In this document: positions 46,762 to 54,175 of the stretch, piece by piece
Layout: each line of letters begins with the position of its first letter
Numbering within the stretch: the first letter of the stretch is position 1
Source: Arcobacter sp. CECT 8986
Lineage (GTDB): Bacteria; Campylobacterota; Campylobacteria; Campylobacterales; Arcobacteraceae
Reading direction: 5' to 3'
DNA: 64,000 nucleotides
NCBI RefSeq assembly: GCF_004116725.1
Contig: NZ_PDKG01000002.1
Location: 1 to 64,000 of the forward strand
Notes under the pieces: generated by a model
The model's input: only the letters and a program-made list of their open reading frames with translations
Database searches by the model: none
Told to the model about the DNA's origin: nothing
Made by a program: the position numbers and the translations under genes

Positions 46762-47583
46762 GTGTCGCAAAATATTTTAGAAAAAATAGAATCATTACCA
46801 CCCTTACCAAAAACAATTGCAGAAATTGAAGAGTTTAGACAAAAAAGTGAGAAAGATGCTTTTGAACTATTAAAAATAATAGAAAAAGATGCACTAATTA
46901 TCTCAACACTACTTAAAGTTTCAAATTCAGCTATGTTTGGATTTAGAAGTAAAGTTGAAACTCCAAGTAGAGCAATAAATCTTTTAGGAATTAACTTTAC
47001 AATCTCTATTGCAATTGGTGGAACAGTTCAGAATTTATTAAAAGCAAACTTATCTGCTTATGGTATAAATAGTGATGATTTTATGAAAATATCAAATATG
47101 GCAACAACACTTGCAAATTTATGGTTAGGAAAAGTATCTTATGATTTAAAAGAAGAACTAATCCTTCCTGCACTTTTACAAGAAGCTGGAAAATTTGTAA
47201 TTGCAGATATTTTAGAACTTGAAAATAAAACACCAGAATTTAAAACTCTATTACATGATGGATATTCAACTGCTCAAGCAGAAAAAGAGGTTTTAGGTAT
47301 TACTACTTCTCAAGTTACTGCTCAGATTTTTAAACATTGGAAATTAAGTGATAATCTTATCAACTCAATTGAATATGTTGATGATATAGCAAATGTACCA
47401 GAAGAGTATAAACAAAAAGCTCAGATTTTAGATGTAATTAAAACAGCTTGTGAAGTTACAGATCCATTAAGTGATGATAAAATAGAAAAAGCAGTTACTA
47501 AAGCAAAAGAGTACTCTTTTGATGAAAAACATCTATTAAATGCAATAGAAAAACTTCAAGATAGACTTCTTGATGAACAATAA
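46762..47583 (+). CDS. HDOD domain protein
   Basis: The 273-residue protein is mostly one HDOD domain (about residues 5-205). It begins LEKIESLPPLPKTIAEIEEF, followed by LLKIIEKDALIISTLLKVSN, SRAINLLGINFTISIAIGG and LPALLQEAGKFVIADIL. Metal-binding His-Asp residues of true HD phosphohydrolases are absent, as usual for HDOD. Such proteins are signalling scaffolds in many Campylobacterota. The start is GTG at 46762 with TAGGAG upstream. It is convergent with the degenerate GGDEF gene across a perfect palindrome. Confidence 0.87.
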   Translation: MSQNILEKIESLPPLPKTIAEIEEFRQKSEKDAFELLKIIEKDALIISTLLKVSNSAMFGFRSKVETPSRAINLLGINFTISIAIGGTVQNLLKANLSAYGINSDDFMKISNMATTLANLWLGKVSYDLKEELILPALLQEAGKFVIADILELENKTPEFKTLLHDGYSTAQAEKEVLGITTSQVTAQIFKHWKLSDNLINSIEYVDDIANVPEEYKQKAQILDVIKTACEVTDPLSDDKIEKAVTKAKEYSFDEKHLLNAIEKLQDRLLDEQ

Positions 47584-47609
47584 TAATTAAGAGTTAACTC
47601 TTAATTATT
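47582..47609. terminator. Bidirectional terminator-like perfect palindrome
   Basis: A 28-bp perfect palindrome (AATAATTAAGAGTT and its complement) overlaps the stop codons of the two convergent genes at 47583 and 47605. It is AT-rich with T/A runs on both sides. It can act for both transcripts. Confidence 0.65.
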
Positions 47610-49995
47610 TAAACTCATAATACTTGTTTTCATCTTTTAAAGCAAGAGCCATACAATAAGCAGATTTTTCAAGTATGTTACTCTTATCTCCCCAAGAAAC
47701 TGCAAATGTAATATCAAAGTTGATCTTTTTATCATTATATAAAACAGGAGTACTTTTTATTCTTTTTATATAATTATCTATATTTGAATCAAGTGGCAAG
47801 ATAATACCAAATTTTGGGCCAGACATTCTATAAATATTTGCAAATAAGTCAATTTTATTAGCAAAAAGTTTTAATATTTCATCTGTTTTTCCATAACCAT
47901 ATTTAGTATTTATATCATCAATATTATTTATATAAAACTCAATAAATATGAAATCATTTTTAATCTCTTCTAAGTCTTTTTGTAGCTTATTTACATTTCT
48001 AAGTGCAGTTTTTTTATCATAAAACATTGGTATAGTTTTTTGATATGTTATTATTGCTGTTGTTATGTTTTTCTCTATGAATTCTTTACTTTGTAAAAAC
48101 ATATTATTAAAAACATTTTTATAAATAGTCGAGTATGATATTTTTACTTTAAATTTTCCAAACAATTCAATTGTTATTGTTTCATATCCTAAATCTAAAA
48201 TTTCACACTCTTTTTGGCATAGTCCTTCAATTACTACATTTGCAAGTCCATGAAAAATATCTTCAGAAACAAATGCTCCAATATAATCATTTATCTTTTC
48301 ATCACTTAGGTTTTTTTCATTTAAAATAGTAGTGATTAGATTTGAAAACTTTTGATTCATATAATATGTTTTGTTGATTTTATTTTGATGAATATGTCTT
48401 GATACACTTTTTTGTCCCAATTCAAAGTACTTATCTTTACTTATGTTTTCACCATCTAAATTAAGCTCACTAACTAAAGCTTTTCCATAATTTGTAAAAA
48501 TCTCATTATTTATCTTTTTGTATTCATTATCAAGCAATAATTGTCCATTAATATTTTTGTATGTAGCAAAGTAATTTTTTGATAATTCAGATGATTTAAA
48601 ATCACTAAAATAAGAGTAATACAAGCTCAAAGATAAAAATATCTTAGTATATGAAGAGATAAGATGTGAAGCGATACTATTTTTATTTATATATTCAACT
48701 AAATATTTTACTAACTCATCATCAAGTATAAAATCTCTTTGTCTAACTAATCTATTTATAATTACATCGCAAATATTTAGTTTATAAAATTCTAAATAGT
48801 CATTTTCAAATTTACCCATTGAAGTAAATTTTTTGATTATATTTAGTAATGCTTCATTTTCTACTTTTGAAGAGTATAAAACAATACAATAAATTATCAC
48901 AATACTAGAATTATCAAAATATTTATTCTCAAAAAAGTCATTTATCACAAGATTTATATTAAACTCTGTTGAGTTACTATATATAAATACATAGTTATTT
49001 ATCAAATGTTTTTTAAATTCAATTACAGTTTTAAAATCATCAACAGAAGTATGAATTACTGTCTGTTTATAAAGCTCTAAAATATTACTAAAAATCTCAA
49101 TATCTTTATAATCATTATATTCATATTCAGTTTGTAATTTATATATTAAATTTGAAAGTAAGGTTGTTATAGTATTTAGATATATTTTGTACTCATCTAA
49201 TTCATTTGAGTTACCAAAATTTGTACTTTTTGAAAGTTCATATCCACTATAAGCTTTTTCAAAATAGAAACAAAACTCTTCAGTTAAGTTAGCAACACTT
49301 TTTTTATCTGTATCAATATAAGGAATGTGTGCATAATAAAATAGAAGTTTTCCTAAAATATTATTTAATACATTTATTCTATTTTCACTAAGTGCAATTT
49401 TAAATTTTAATATATTAATTGTTTCTGTAAGTATTTCTAAAATAGCATTTATACTCTTTTTTCTTTCTACTTCATTTGAGTTTATTTTGCAAAGTACATT
49501 TATAGTCTCAATTAAAAGAGTGTAGTGCTCAAAAATTAATTCAAATTGTTCTTCATTATCTTTAGACTCTTCAAGTTTATTTTCATAATCTCTAAATAAA
49601 GAAGATAAGTTATCTAAATTATAGTCTATATAATTTACAAAAATTTTGTAGTTTTTCCCAAATGATAAAAGATTTACTATTGTTACTATTTCTTTAAATA
49701 CTAAAGTCTCTTTATCATAAAAAATATTATCTATTTTTAGTTTTATATTATCAATTAGATATTTTCTAAAATTTATATTGTTATTTAATTCATTATTTAT
49801 ATCTGCAGGTAAAGGTTCATCTTTTATATATAAACTACCAATATAGTTTATTAGTGTTTTATAATCATTTTCTATACTAAATAAAAATGAGTCATTTTCA
49901 GAATTTAATTCATATTTATTTAGAATGTTTGATACAGCTATATCTTCATCTTCTATATCTAAATATGAAGTTGCACTTTTTATTTCATGTAACAT
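47605..49995 (-). CDS. Large helical protein with a degenerate C-terminal GGDEF domain
   Basis: The 796-residue protein has about 640 helical residues of unknown type, with no membrane segment, then a GGDEF-like domain. In that domain DKKTALRNVNKLQKDLEEI and FIEFYINNIDDINTKYGYGK match the fold. The catalytic GGDEF has become SGPKF (about residues 725-729), so cyclic-di-GMP synthesis is not expected. Residues 560-680 contain a possible small sensor domain (ELFGKFKVKISYSTIYKNVF). The likely role is a regulatory or c-di-GMP-responsive scaffold. ATG at 49995 has GGGAGAG upstream. It originally followed recO directly, before the insertion at 50035-51363. Confidence 0.72.
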   Translation of the reverse strand: MLHEIKSATSYLDIEDEDIAVSNILNKYELNSENDSFLFSIENDYKTLINYIGSLYIKDEPLPADINNELNNNINFRKYLIDNIKLKIDNIFYDKETLVFKEIVTIVNLLSFGKNYKIFVNYIDYNLDNLSSLFRDYENKLEESKDNEEQFELIFEHYTLLIETINVLCKINSNEVERKKSINAILEILTETINILKFKIALSENRINVLNNILGKLLFYYAHIPYIDTDKKSVANLTEEFCFYFEKAYSGYELSKSTNFGNSNELDEYKIYLNTITTLLSNLIYKLQTEYEYNDYKDIEIFSNILELYKQTVIHTSVDDFKTVIEFKKHLINNYVFIYSNSTEFNINLVINDFFENKYFDNSSIVIIYCIVLYSSKVENEALLNIIKKFTSMGKFENDYLEFYKLNICDVIINRLVRQRDFILDDELVKYLVEYINKNSIASHLISSYTKIFLSLSLYYSYFSDFKSSELSKNYFATYKNINGQLLLDNEYKKINNEIFTNYGKALVSELNLDGENISKDKYFELGQKSVSRHIHQNKINKTYYMNQKFSNLITTILNEKNLSDEKINDYIGAFVSEDIFHGLANVVIEGLCQKECEILDLGYETITIELFGKFKVKISYSTIYKNVFNNMFLQSKEFIEKNITTAIITYQKTIPMFYDKKTALRNVNKLQKDLEEIKNDFIFIEFYINNIDDINTKYGYGKTDEILKLFANKIDLFANIYRMSGPKFGIILPLDSNIDNYIKRIKSTPVLYNDKKINFDITFAVSWGDKSNILEKSAYCMALALKDENKYYEFK

Positions 49996-50021
49996 TTCAA
50001 CTCTCCCGCAAAACTTAACTC

Positions 50022-50027
50022 ATTATA
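50022..50027 (-). promoter_or_regulatory. Possible -10 box of the degenerate GGDEF gene
   Basis: On the minus strand TATAAT lies 26 nt before the ATG at 49995, followed by GGGAGAG. It lies just beyond the left repeat of the inserted unit and was therefore likely present before the insertion. Confidence 0.4.
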
Positions 50028-50034
50028 TAATTTT

Positions 50035-50057
50035 TTAACTTATAAACCTTGCAGTAA
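50035..50057. repeat. 23-bp direct repeat, left copy (detached duplicate of the recO 3' end)
   Basis: This sequence, with core aaccttgcag, is identical base for base to 51341-51363. On the minus strand it encodes LLQGL and a stop, the recO C-terminus, but no recO gene precedes it here. It starts 2 nt after the stop codon of the ubiquitin-domain gene. Confidence 0.92.
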
Positions 50058-50059
50058 TC

Positions 50060-51280
50060 TTAATATGAAATTGACCAATTAAAAGCAAGCCATCTATCAA
50101 AAGAGTTGTTTTTATTGCTATAATTATAATATATATTAAATTTGCTATTTTCAAAAGTTTTACTAAATCCAATATTTAATTTTGTCCAGTTTTTATCTTG
50201 TTTATCTATATTGTATTTAAACTTATCACCATTATAAAATTTACCAGAAATATTTGCATCGCTTTCATATAATAGATGAGTTTGTTCTAAACCAAATAAT
50301 AAATCTAGTGATTTAATAATTTCATAATTAGAATTTATTCCTACTCTTATCTCACTACTATCTCTTTTTATAGTATCATAGTTTGCAGATTGTCTTTGTG
50401 TTGTACTCTCTTTATATGAGTCAATATTTGTTTTATACGCTGCAAATTCAATAAAAGGTATAAAGTTTATATTGTATTTTTCTATATAATTTTCTAAGTC
50501 TGCTCTTGCTCTAATTGAATATGATTTAATATCGCTACTACCTTTTACACTTTTTTTTGAAATATCTAAATATTCTCTTTTTATATTTGCATCTGATTTA
50601 TTATATACAAATGATATAGTTGCCCATAAGTTTTTATTAATTGATGATAAATTTGATAATGTTTCTAAAACAATAAAATTACCATTAATTTTTTGATATC
50701 CATTTGAACTTGTTTTTTCTTTTGAGTAGTTTTTACCTAAAGATAGATTTATTTGTATATCTGTATTTTTATAAATAGTAGAACCTATTTCTCCAATTCT
50801 AAAATAATCTACATTACTATCATTTCCACTATTTCCTAAGTCTCCTGCTACCCAAAAATTATTATTTGAATTTTTATCTTCTCTAAAATCAAGAGGATGT
50901 CCATGCAATCCATGAAGAATAAGGTTTGTAACCTTATGTGCAGTAAAAAGAATATTTTGTTGTTTTTTCATGCTAATATCATCAATTAATGGTTTTATTT
51001 TTAGAACAATTAAATCTAAAATACTCTCTTTTTGAATATTGTAATCTGCTAAAGTTCTTCCTTCTTCTAGCTTTTTAGATGAAAATAGTAACTGTTGTTT
51101 TGAAGGTAAAATTCCTGTCTTTTCTTCAATTTTAGCTTTGATATTTTCAATTGTATCATTTGCCTCAACTTCAAGTGCAGTAAATGGTATATCAGTACTA
51201 TTTATAAATATCTGCATTGCAAAAAGATTTATATTTGCTATGAAAATACAAAAAAATATGCACACTAATTTATTATTCAT
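50060..51280 (-). CDS. Secreted ubiquitin-domain protein with a C-terminal autotransporter-like beta-barrel
   Basis: Residues 1-21 are a Sec signal peptide ([20 protein letters not shown] then A). Residues 22-93 align without gaps to ubiquitin 1-72. Matching blocks are MQIF, LEVE, DTIEN, KAKI, GRTL and DYNIQKES, about 41 of 72 identical by hand count. The region matching ubiquitin 6-14 is divergent. Counterparts of Lys27, Lys29, Lys33, Lys48 and Lys63 remain, Lys6 and Lys11 are lost, and the Gly-Gly tail is replaced by Lys-Pro. A helical linker (about 97-140) leads to a roughly 265-residue beta-strand-rich barrel (from [10 protein letters not shown]) ending [10 protein letters not shown], a typical outer-membrane C-terminus. 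The expected outcome is export of ubiquitin as passenger, or tethering at the outer membrane; function unknown. ATG at 51280 has AAAGGA 6 nt upstream. It is bracketed by 23-bp direct repeats. Confidence 0.85.
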   Translation of the reverse strand: MNNKLVCIFFCIFIANINLFAMQIFINSTDIPFTALEVEANDTIENIKAKIEEKTGILPSKQQLLFSSKKLEEGRTLADYNIQKESILDLIVLKIKPLIDDISMKKQQNILFTAHKVTNLILHGLHGHPLDFREDKNSNNNFWVAGDLGNSGNDSNVDYFRIGEIGSTIYKNTDIQINLSLGKNYSKEKTSSNGYQKINGNFIVLETLSNLSSINKNLWATISFVYNKSDANIKREYLDISKKSVKGSSDIKSYSIRARADLENYIEKYNINFIPFIEFAAYKTNIDSYKESTTQRQSANYDTIKRDSSEIRVGINSNYEIIKSLDLLFGLEQTHLLYESDANISGKFYNGDKFKYNIDKQDKNWTKLNIGFSKTFENSKFNIYYNYSNKNNSFDRWLAFNWSISY

Positions 51281-51300
51281 TATATTCCTTTAAAAGTGCA

Positions 51301-51306
51301 ATAGTA
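51301..51306 (-). promoter_or_regulatory. Possible -10 box of the ubiquitin-autotransporter gene
   Basis: On the minus strand GATACTAT (hexamer TACTAT) lies 20 nt before the ATG at 51280, inside the inserted unit. The AAAGGA ribosome site follows. The gene could be expressed independently of recO. Confidence 0.35.
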
Positions 51307-51340
51307 TCAAAAATATAATTAATTATTAGTATTAATTATA

Positions 51341-51363
51341 TTAACTTATAAACCTTGCAGTAA
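51341..51363. repeat. 23-bp direct repeat, right copy (3' end of recO)
   Basis: Identical to 50035-50057. It covers the last five recO codons, the stop codon and 5 nt beyond on the minus strand. The flanking bases differ on both sides, which fixes the repeat at 23 bp. Confidence 0.92.
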
Positions 51364-51963
51364 AATATTCCATAAGTAGTCAATCTCTTCTTCATCAAAG
51401 CTAATTAAAGAGTTTTCTTCAAACATCTCTTTTACTTTAAATAAATCAAATTTTTTAGCAAATGTACATTGAGGATGTGCAGGAACAAAGCTTCTTACAA
51501 GTGAAATTTTATCTTCAATCTCTATATCACATAAAAAGCAAGTATAATCAGTATGAAGTCTTCCTTCGTGCTCTAATAGTTTCAAATAAGCTTGTATTAT
51601 TGCTCTTCTTTCATTTTGTTTTATCATTAGGTGACTTAAAGCATCAAGAAGTTTAAAATAAAAATCATCAATCTCTTCAATATCTCTAAAGTGTGAATAA
51701 AATAGTTTGATAAATCTTTGCCAGCAATACATCTTTTTTGTATCTAAAATCCATTGGTAATTTAGTTGCATTACATCTCTTAATCTTCCAATATCACTTC
51801 TTAATGTATTTTCTAATTCAAAGTCAATTTTATACCCTACATTTATATTTGAGTGTCTTGCTCCATAAAATCTATAAGTAGTGTATATTCTATTTTCAGT
51901 TAAGATAGTTACTATTAAATCATCATCTTTAACAGGCTTCGTATCTAAAATGTATCCTTGCAT
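51346..51963 (-). CDS. recO: Recombination protein RecO (Campylobacterota type)
   Basis: RecO helps load RecA at gaps with RecR. The 205-residue protein has the N-terminal OB-fold (MQGYILDTKPVKDDDLIVTI, then YTTYRFYGARHSN). A helical domain and a Cys-rich site (YTCFLCDIEIEDKI, then FVPAHPQC) follow and may bind zinc. It is shorter than E. coli RecO (about 240), as I remember for this phylum. Its last codons lie within the 23-bp repeat and the frame is intact. Divergent from ppnP. Confidence 0.85.
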   Translation of the reverse strand: MQGYILDTKPVKDDDLIVTILTENRIYTTYRFYGARHSNINVGYKIDFELENTLRSDIGRLRDVMQLNYQWILDTKKMYCWQRFIKLFYSHFRDIEEIDDFYFKLLDALSHLMIKQNERRAIIQAYLKLLEHEGRLHTDYTCFLCDIEIEDKISLVRSFVPAHPQCTFAKKFDLFKVKEMFEENSLISFDEEEIDYLWNILLQGL

Positions 51964-52085
51964 CTAAATAAACTCTTTTTTTTTGTTACTTTTGTATAAA
52001 AAAATTATAACAAATATAATATAGATATCCGCTTCAAATAAAAAATATGATATTATATTAATTAAATAATAATAAAGGAAATTTA

Positions 52086-52400
52086 ATGCCAAGATTTGAA
52101 AATGTTAGTATTGCAAAAGCTGCAAATATTTTTTATGAAGGTAATATTACAAGTAGATCAATTGAATTTCAAGATGGTTCAAGAAAAACTTTAGGAATAA
52201 TGATACCAGGTGAATATGAATTAAATACTGTAAATAAAGAGATTATGGATATTCAAACAGGTGAATTAGAAGTAATGTTACCAGCAGAAGACTGGATGGA
52301 AGTTAAAGCACCTGCATCGTTTGAAGTACCTGCAAACTCAAAATTTAAATTAAGAGTTAAAAAATTAGTTGATTATTGTTGTACTTTTGTAAAAGAATAA
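52086..52400 (+). CDS. ppnP: Pyrimidine/purine nucleoside phosphorylase (PpnP, DUF1255)
   Basis: A 104-residue cupin of the PpnP (YaiE) family, which phosphorolyses a broad range of nucleosides. Family blocks are FYEGNITSRSIEFQDGSRKT, LGIMIPGEYELNT, IMDIQTGELEVMLP and VPANSKFKLRV, ending DYCCTFV. AAAGGAAATTTA precedes the ATG. It is monocistronic, followed by a hairpin shared with the convergent NosL-like gene. Confidence 0.92.
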   Translation: MPRFENVSIAKAANIFYEGNITSRSIEFQDGSRKTLGIMIPGEYELNTVNKEIMDIQTGELEVMLPAEDWMEVKAPASFEVPANSKFKLRVKKLVDYCCTFVKE

Positions 52401-52406
52401 TTTCCA

Positions 52407-52436
52407 TATACAATGCGATTTAAACCGCATTGTATA
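52407..52436. terminator. Hairpin between convergent ppnP and NosL-like genes
   Basis: TATACAATGCG pairs perfectly with CGCATTGTATA around an 8-nt loop, 7 nt after the ppnP stop and 7 nt after the stop of the minus-strand gene. T runs are weak, but the position fits a bidirectional terminator. Confidence 0.75.
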
Positions 52437-52442
52437 AATATT

Positions 52443-53555
52443 TTAATATAAAATATCTTCTGTTACTTCACTAAATTTTAATACTTTTTTTCCATAATGA
52501 TTTTTCATAAATGTATTTGCTTCTTTTTGTGTTTTAAAAGGAATCAACTCTTTTCCCATAGGTCCATATACATTTGAACCAATAACATAATAAGCTTTTT
52601 TTGCATCTATTTTTTCTAATGTATAATAATCACTTACGATTATATTATTCATCTCATCTTTTGAATGTACATGTGAGAATTTTGAAGGATTTAAATAGAA
52701 TTTAAACATATCTTTTGCTCCATCAAAATAGTGTGTATGTGTATTATTTACATTTATTAAAGCAGCCCATTTAGGATGTTTTGCTACATACATTCCACAA
52801 ACTGGACATTTTGCATCTTTTGGTATAGAGATTTTTTTATTTGAGTTATCTGCTAAAGAAGGGTTGAATTTATATATTGCAACTGCTTGTAACATCATTG
52901 GTTTTATATTTTTGCAAATATTATTATCCATTAAATATTTTTTTGCTTCACCTACTGTGTTAAAACTTGGAGTTTGTGTTTGTGTACACATTGACTCATA
53001 TATTTTTTTTCCTTTTTTTGCCATTTTAACTCTTTTTTTATCAATCATTGTATTATCTTTTGGCAAACCATTTATAGCAATATTTAAAGCTTCTTCAAAA
53101 GTTTTTATTTCTCCACCAAAACTTTTTTGAAAAGATACAGCATTTATCTTATCTTTAAAAGCATATTTACTTACCATACTCATTGTTCCAGCTTTAGAAC
53201 TACCTACAACATAAAAAGCTTTTTTTGCATCTATTAGATTAAGTGTTTTTGCATCTACAACTTGAATTGATTTAATATCATTTTTATGAGTTTTATAAAC
53301 TTCAGATAGACAGTGTAATGAACAAAATTGTTGTTTTTTACCATCTTTAAATTCAACTGCGTGAGATGTTTTATTAAATTTAACTAAGTCCATTCCACAA
53401 ATATCACAAGAATATTTTGTTTTGTCAGTTTTTACAAGTTTGGCATCTTTTTTGTCAACAGTTTGGAACATTTGGTGATTGTGCTGATGGTTCATATCCA
53501 TAGCAAATAAACTAAGATTAAAAAGTAAGAAAAAAAGAATTACTTTTTTATACAT
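52443..53555 (-). CDS. Exported protein with two NosL-like domains and a central degenerate cytochrome-like segment
   Basis: A signal peptide (ILFFLLFNLSLFA) is followed by a His/Met-rich stretch (MDMNHQHNHQM) and a NosL-like domain with Cys50 and Cys53 (YSCDICGMDLV), FCSLHCLSEVY and KAFYVVGSSKAGTM. The middle (GKKIYESMCTQTQTPSF) resembles a class I cytochrome c helix but lacks Cys-x2-Cys-His. A second NosL-like domain (KCPVCGMYVAKHPKWAA) ends the 370-residue protein. NosL proteins bind copper(I) for nitrous oxide reductase or similar maturation, so periplasmic copper handling is likely. No nos genes adjoin. AGGAGAG precedes the ATG. Confidence 0.75.
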   Translation of the reverse strand: MYKKVILFFLLFNLSLFAMDMNHQHNHQMFQTVDKKDAKLVKTDKTKYSCDICGMDLVKFNKTSHAVEFKDGKKQQFCSLHCLSEVYKTHKNDIKSIQVVDAKTLNLIDAKKAFYVVGSSKAGTMSMVSKYAFKDKINAVSFQKSFGGEIKTFEEALNIAINGLPKDNTMIDKKRVKMAKKGKKIYESMCTQTQTPSFNTVGEAKKYLMDNNICKNIKPMMLQAVAIYKFNPSLADNSNKKISIPKDAKCPVCGMYVAKHPKWAALINVNNTHTHYFDGAKDMFKFYLNPSKFSHVHSKDEMNNIIVSDYYTLEKIDAKKAYYVIGSNVYGPMGKELIPFKTQKEANTFMKNHYGKKVLKFSEVTEDILY

Positions 53556-53617
53556 ATAACTCTCCTATATTTTTTTATATTTTATAAAATAAGAGTTAAT
53601 TATGTGTTAAGTGAGAG

Positions 53618-53645
53618 TATAGAGATACTTTTGTGTATCTCTATA
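53618..53645. terminator. Hairpin downstream of the superoxide reductase gene
   Basis: TATAGAGATAC pairs perfectly with GTATCTCTATA around a 6-nt loop, 12 nt after the stop of the minus-strand gene at 53658. There is no clear T tract, so termination may be partial or the hairpin may protect the mRNA end. Confidence 0.55.
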
Positions 53646-53657
53646 TCTAATATAAAA

Positions 53658-54044
53658 TTACGCTTCTACTTCTACTTTTACAGGAGTTGATTCCCAAATC
53701 CCGTGTTTTGTACAGTAACCATGTGCAACTAAGTTAAGTTTTTTACCAGTTGGAATAATTGTAAAAGTTGTAGTGTTATGAGCTTTAACATTTCCTAATG
53801 TTCCTGGAACATAAGTAGCTTTTGCTAATAATGTTTCACCATTATATAGTGCAACAGACTCAATATAGTGATCAAAATCATCTGGATGAGAATATTCATT
53901 TCCCATTTTTACAGTTATTTCAAATGGCTCTCCAGCTTTTGCAGTTTCTGCACAGTGGATAAATGGCGAGTGTCTATCAATAAGATCTTTTTTCGCTTCT
54001 CTCTCAACAGTATCAATGTCAACATATTTATTAATTTTTGGCAT
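53658..54044 (-). CDS. Superoxide reductase, neelaredoxin type
   Basis: The 128-residue protein lacks the N-terminal desulforedoxin domain and has the catalytic iron site only. The ligands are His in RHSPFIHC, His residues in EYSHPDDFDHYI, and Cys and His in LVAHGYCTKHGIWES. The usual Lys of the Glu-Lys-His loop is replaced by Arg-His (DLIDRHSPFI). It reduces superoxide to peroxide without producing oxygen, fitting a microaerophile. AGGAGAAATA lies before the ATG. Divergent from thiL. Confidence 0.85.
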   Translation of the reverse strand: MPKINKYVDIDTVEREAKKDLIDRHSPFIHCAETAKAGEPFEITVKMGNEYSHPDDFDHYIESVALYNGETLLAKATYVPGTLGNVKAHNTTTFTIIPTGKKLNLVAHGYCTKHGIWESTPVKVEVEA

Positions 54045-54161
54045 TATTTCTCCTTAAAAAAATTGACATTATTATATAATAAAAATTATTAATTGATAAT
54101 CCTACTTAAAATTATAAAATAATAATTTAAGTTAAAAATTAGAATTATAGTCTTATTTTTA

Positions 54162-54169
54162 GATATAAT
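54162..54169 (+). promoter_or_regulatory. Probable -10 box of thiL (leaderless transcript)
   Basis: GATATAAT ends 6 nt before the thiL ATG at 54176. The gap (TTCGCC) has no ribosome site. Transcription would begin at or beside the ATG. Confidence 0.5.
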
Positions 54170-54175
54170 TTCGCC

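Larger units (their letters stand above)
50035..51363 (-). mobile_element. Probable 1.3-kb inserted cassette at the recO 3' end carrying the ubiquitin-autotransporter gene
   Basis: Two exact 23-bp direct repeats bound a segment holding one gene and a possible promoter. The right copy completes recO and the left copy is a duplicate of that end. The arrangement resembles site-specific integration at a gene terminus, or an insertion with duplication. No integrase, transposase or terminal inverted repeats are present, so the mechanism is unknown. Removing one unit (1306 bp) restores recO followed by the GGDEF-like gene with about 50 nt between them. Confidence 0.6.

Noticed and set aside
50989-51217. 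Reading the ubiquitin-like domain as an ordinary bacterial beta-grasp sulfur carrier (ThiS, MoaD, TtuB) or Pup
   Set aside because: Those share the fold but little sequence with ubiquitin and need a C-terminal Gly-Gly or Gly-Gln/Glu. Here long identical blocks with ubiquitin run through most of the domain, and the C-terminus is embedded in a larger protein.
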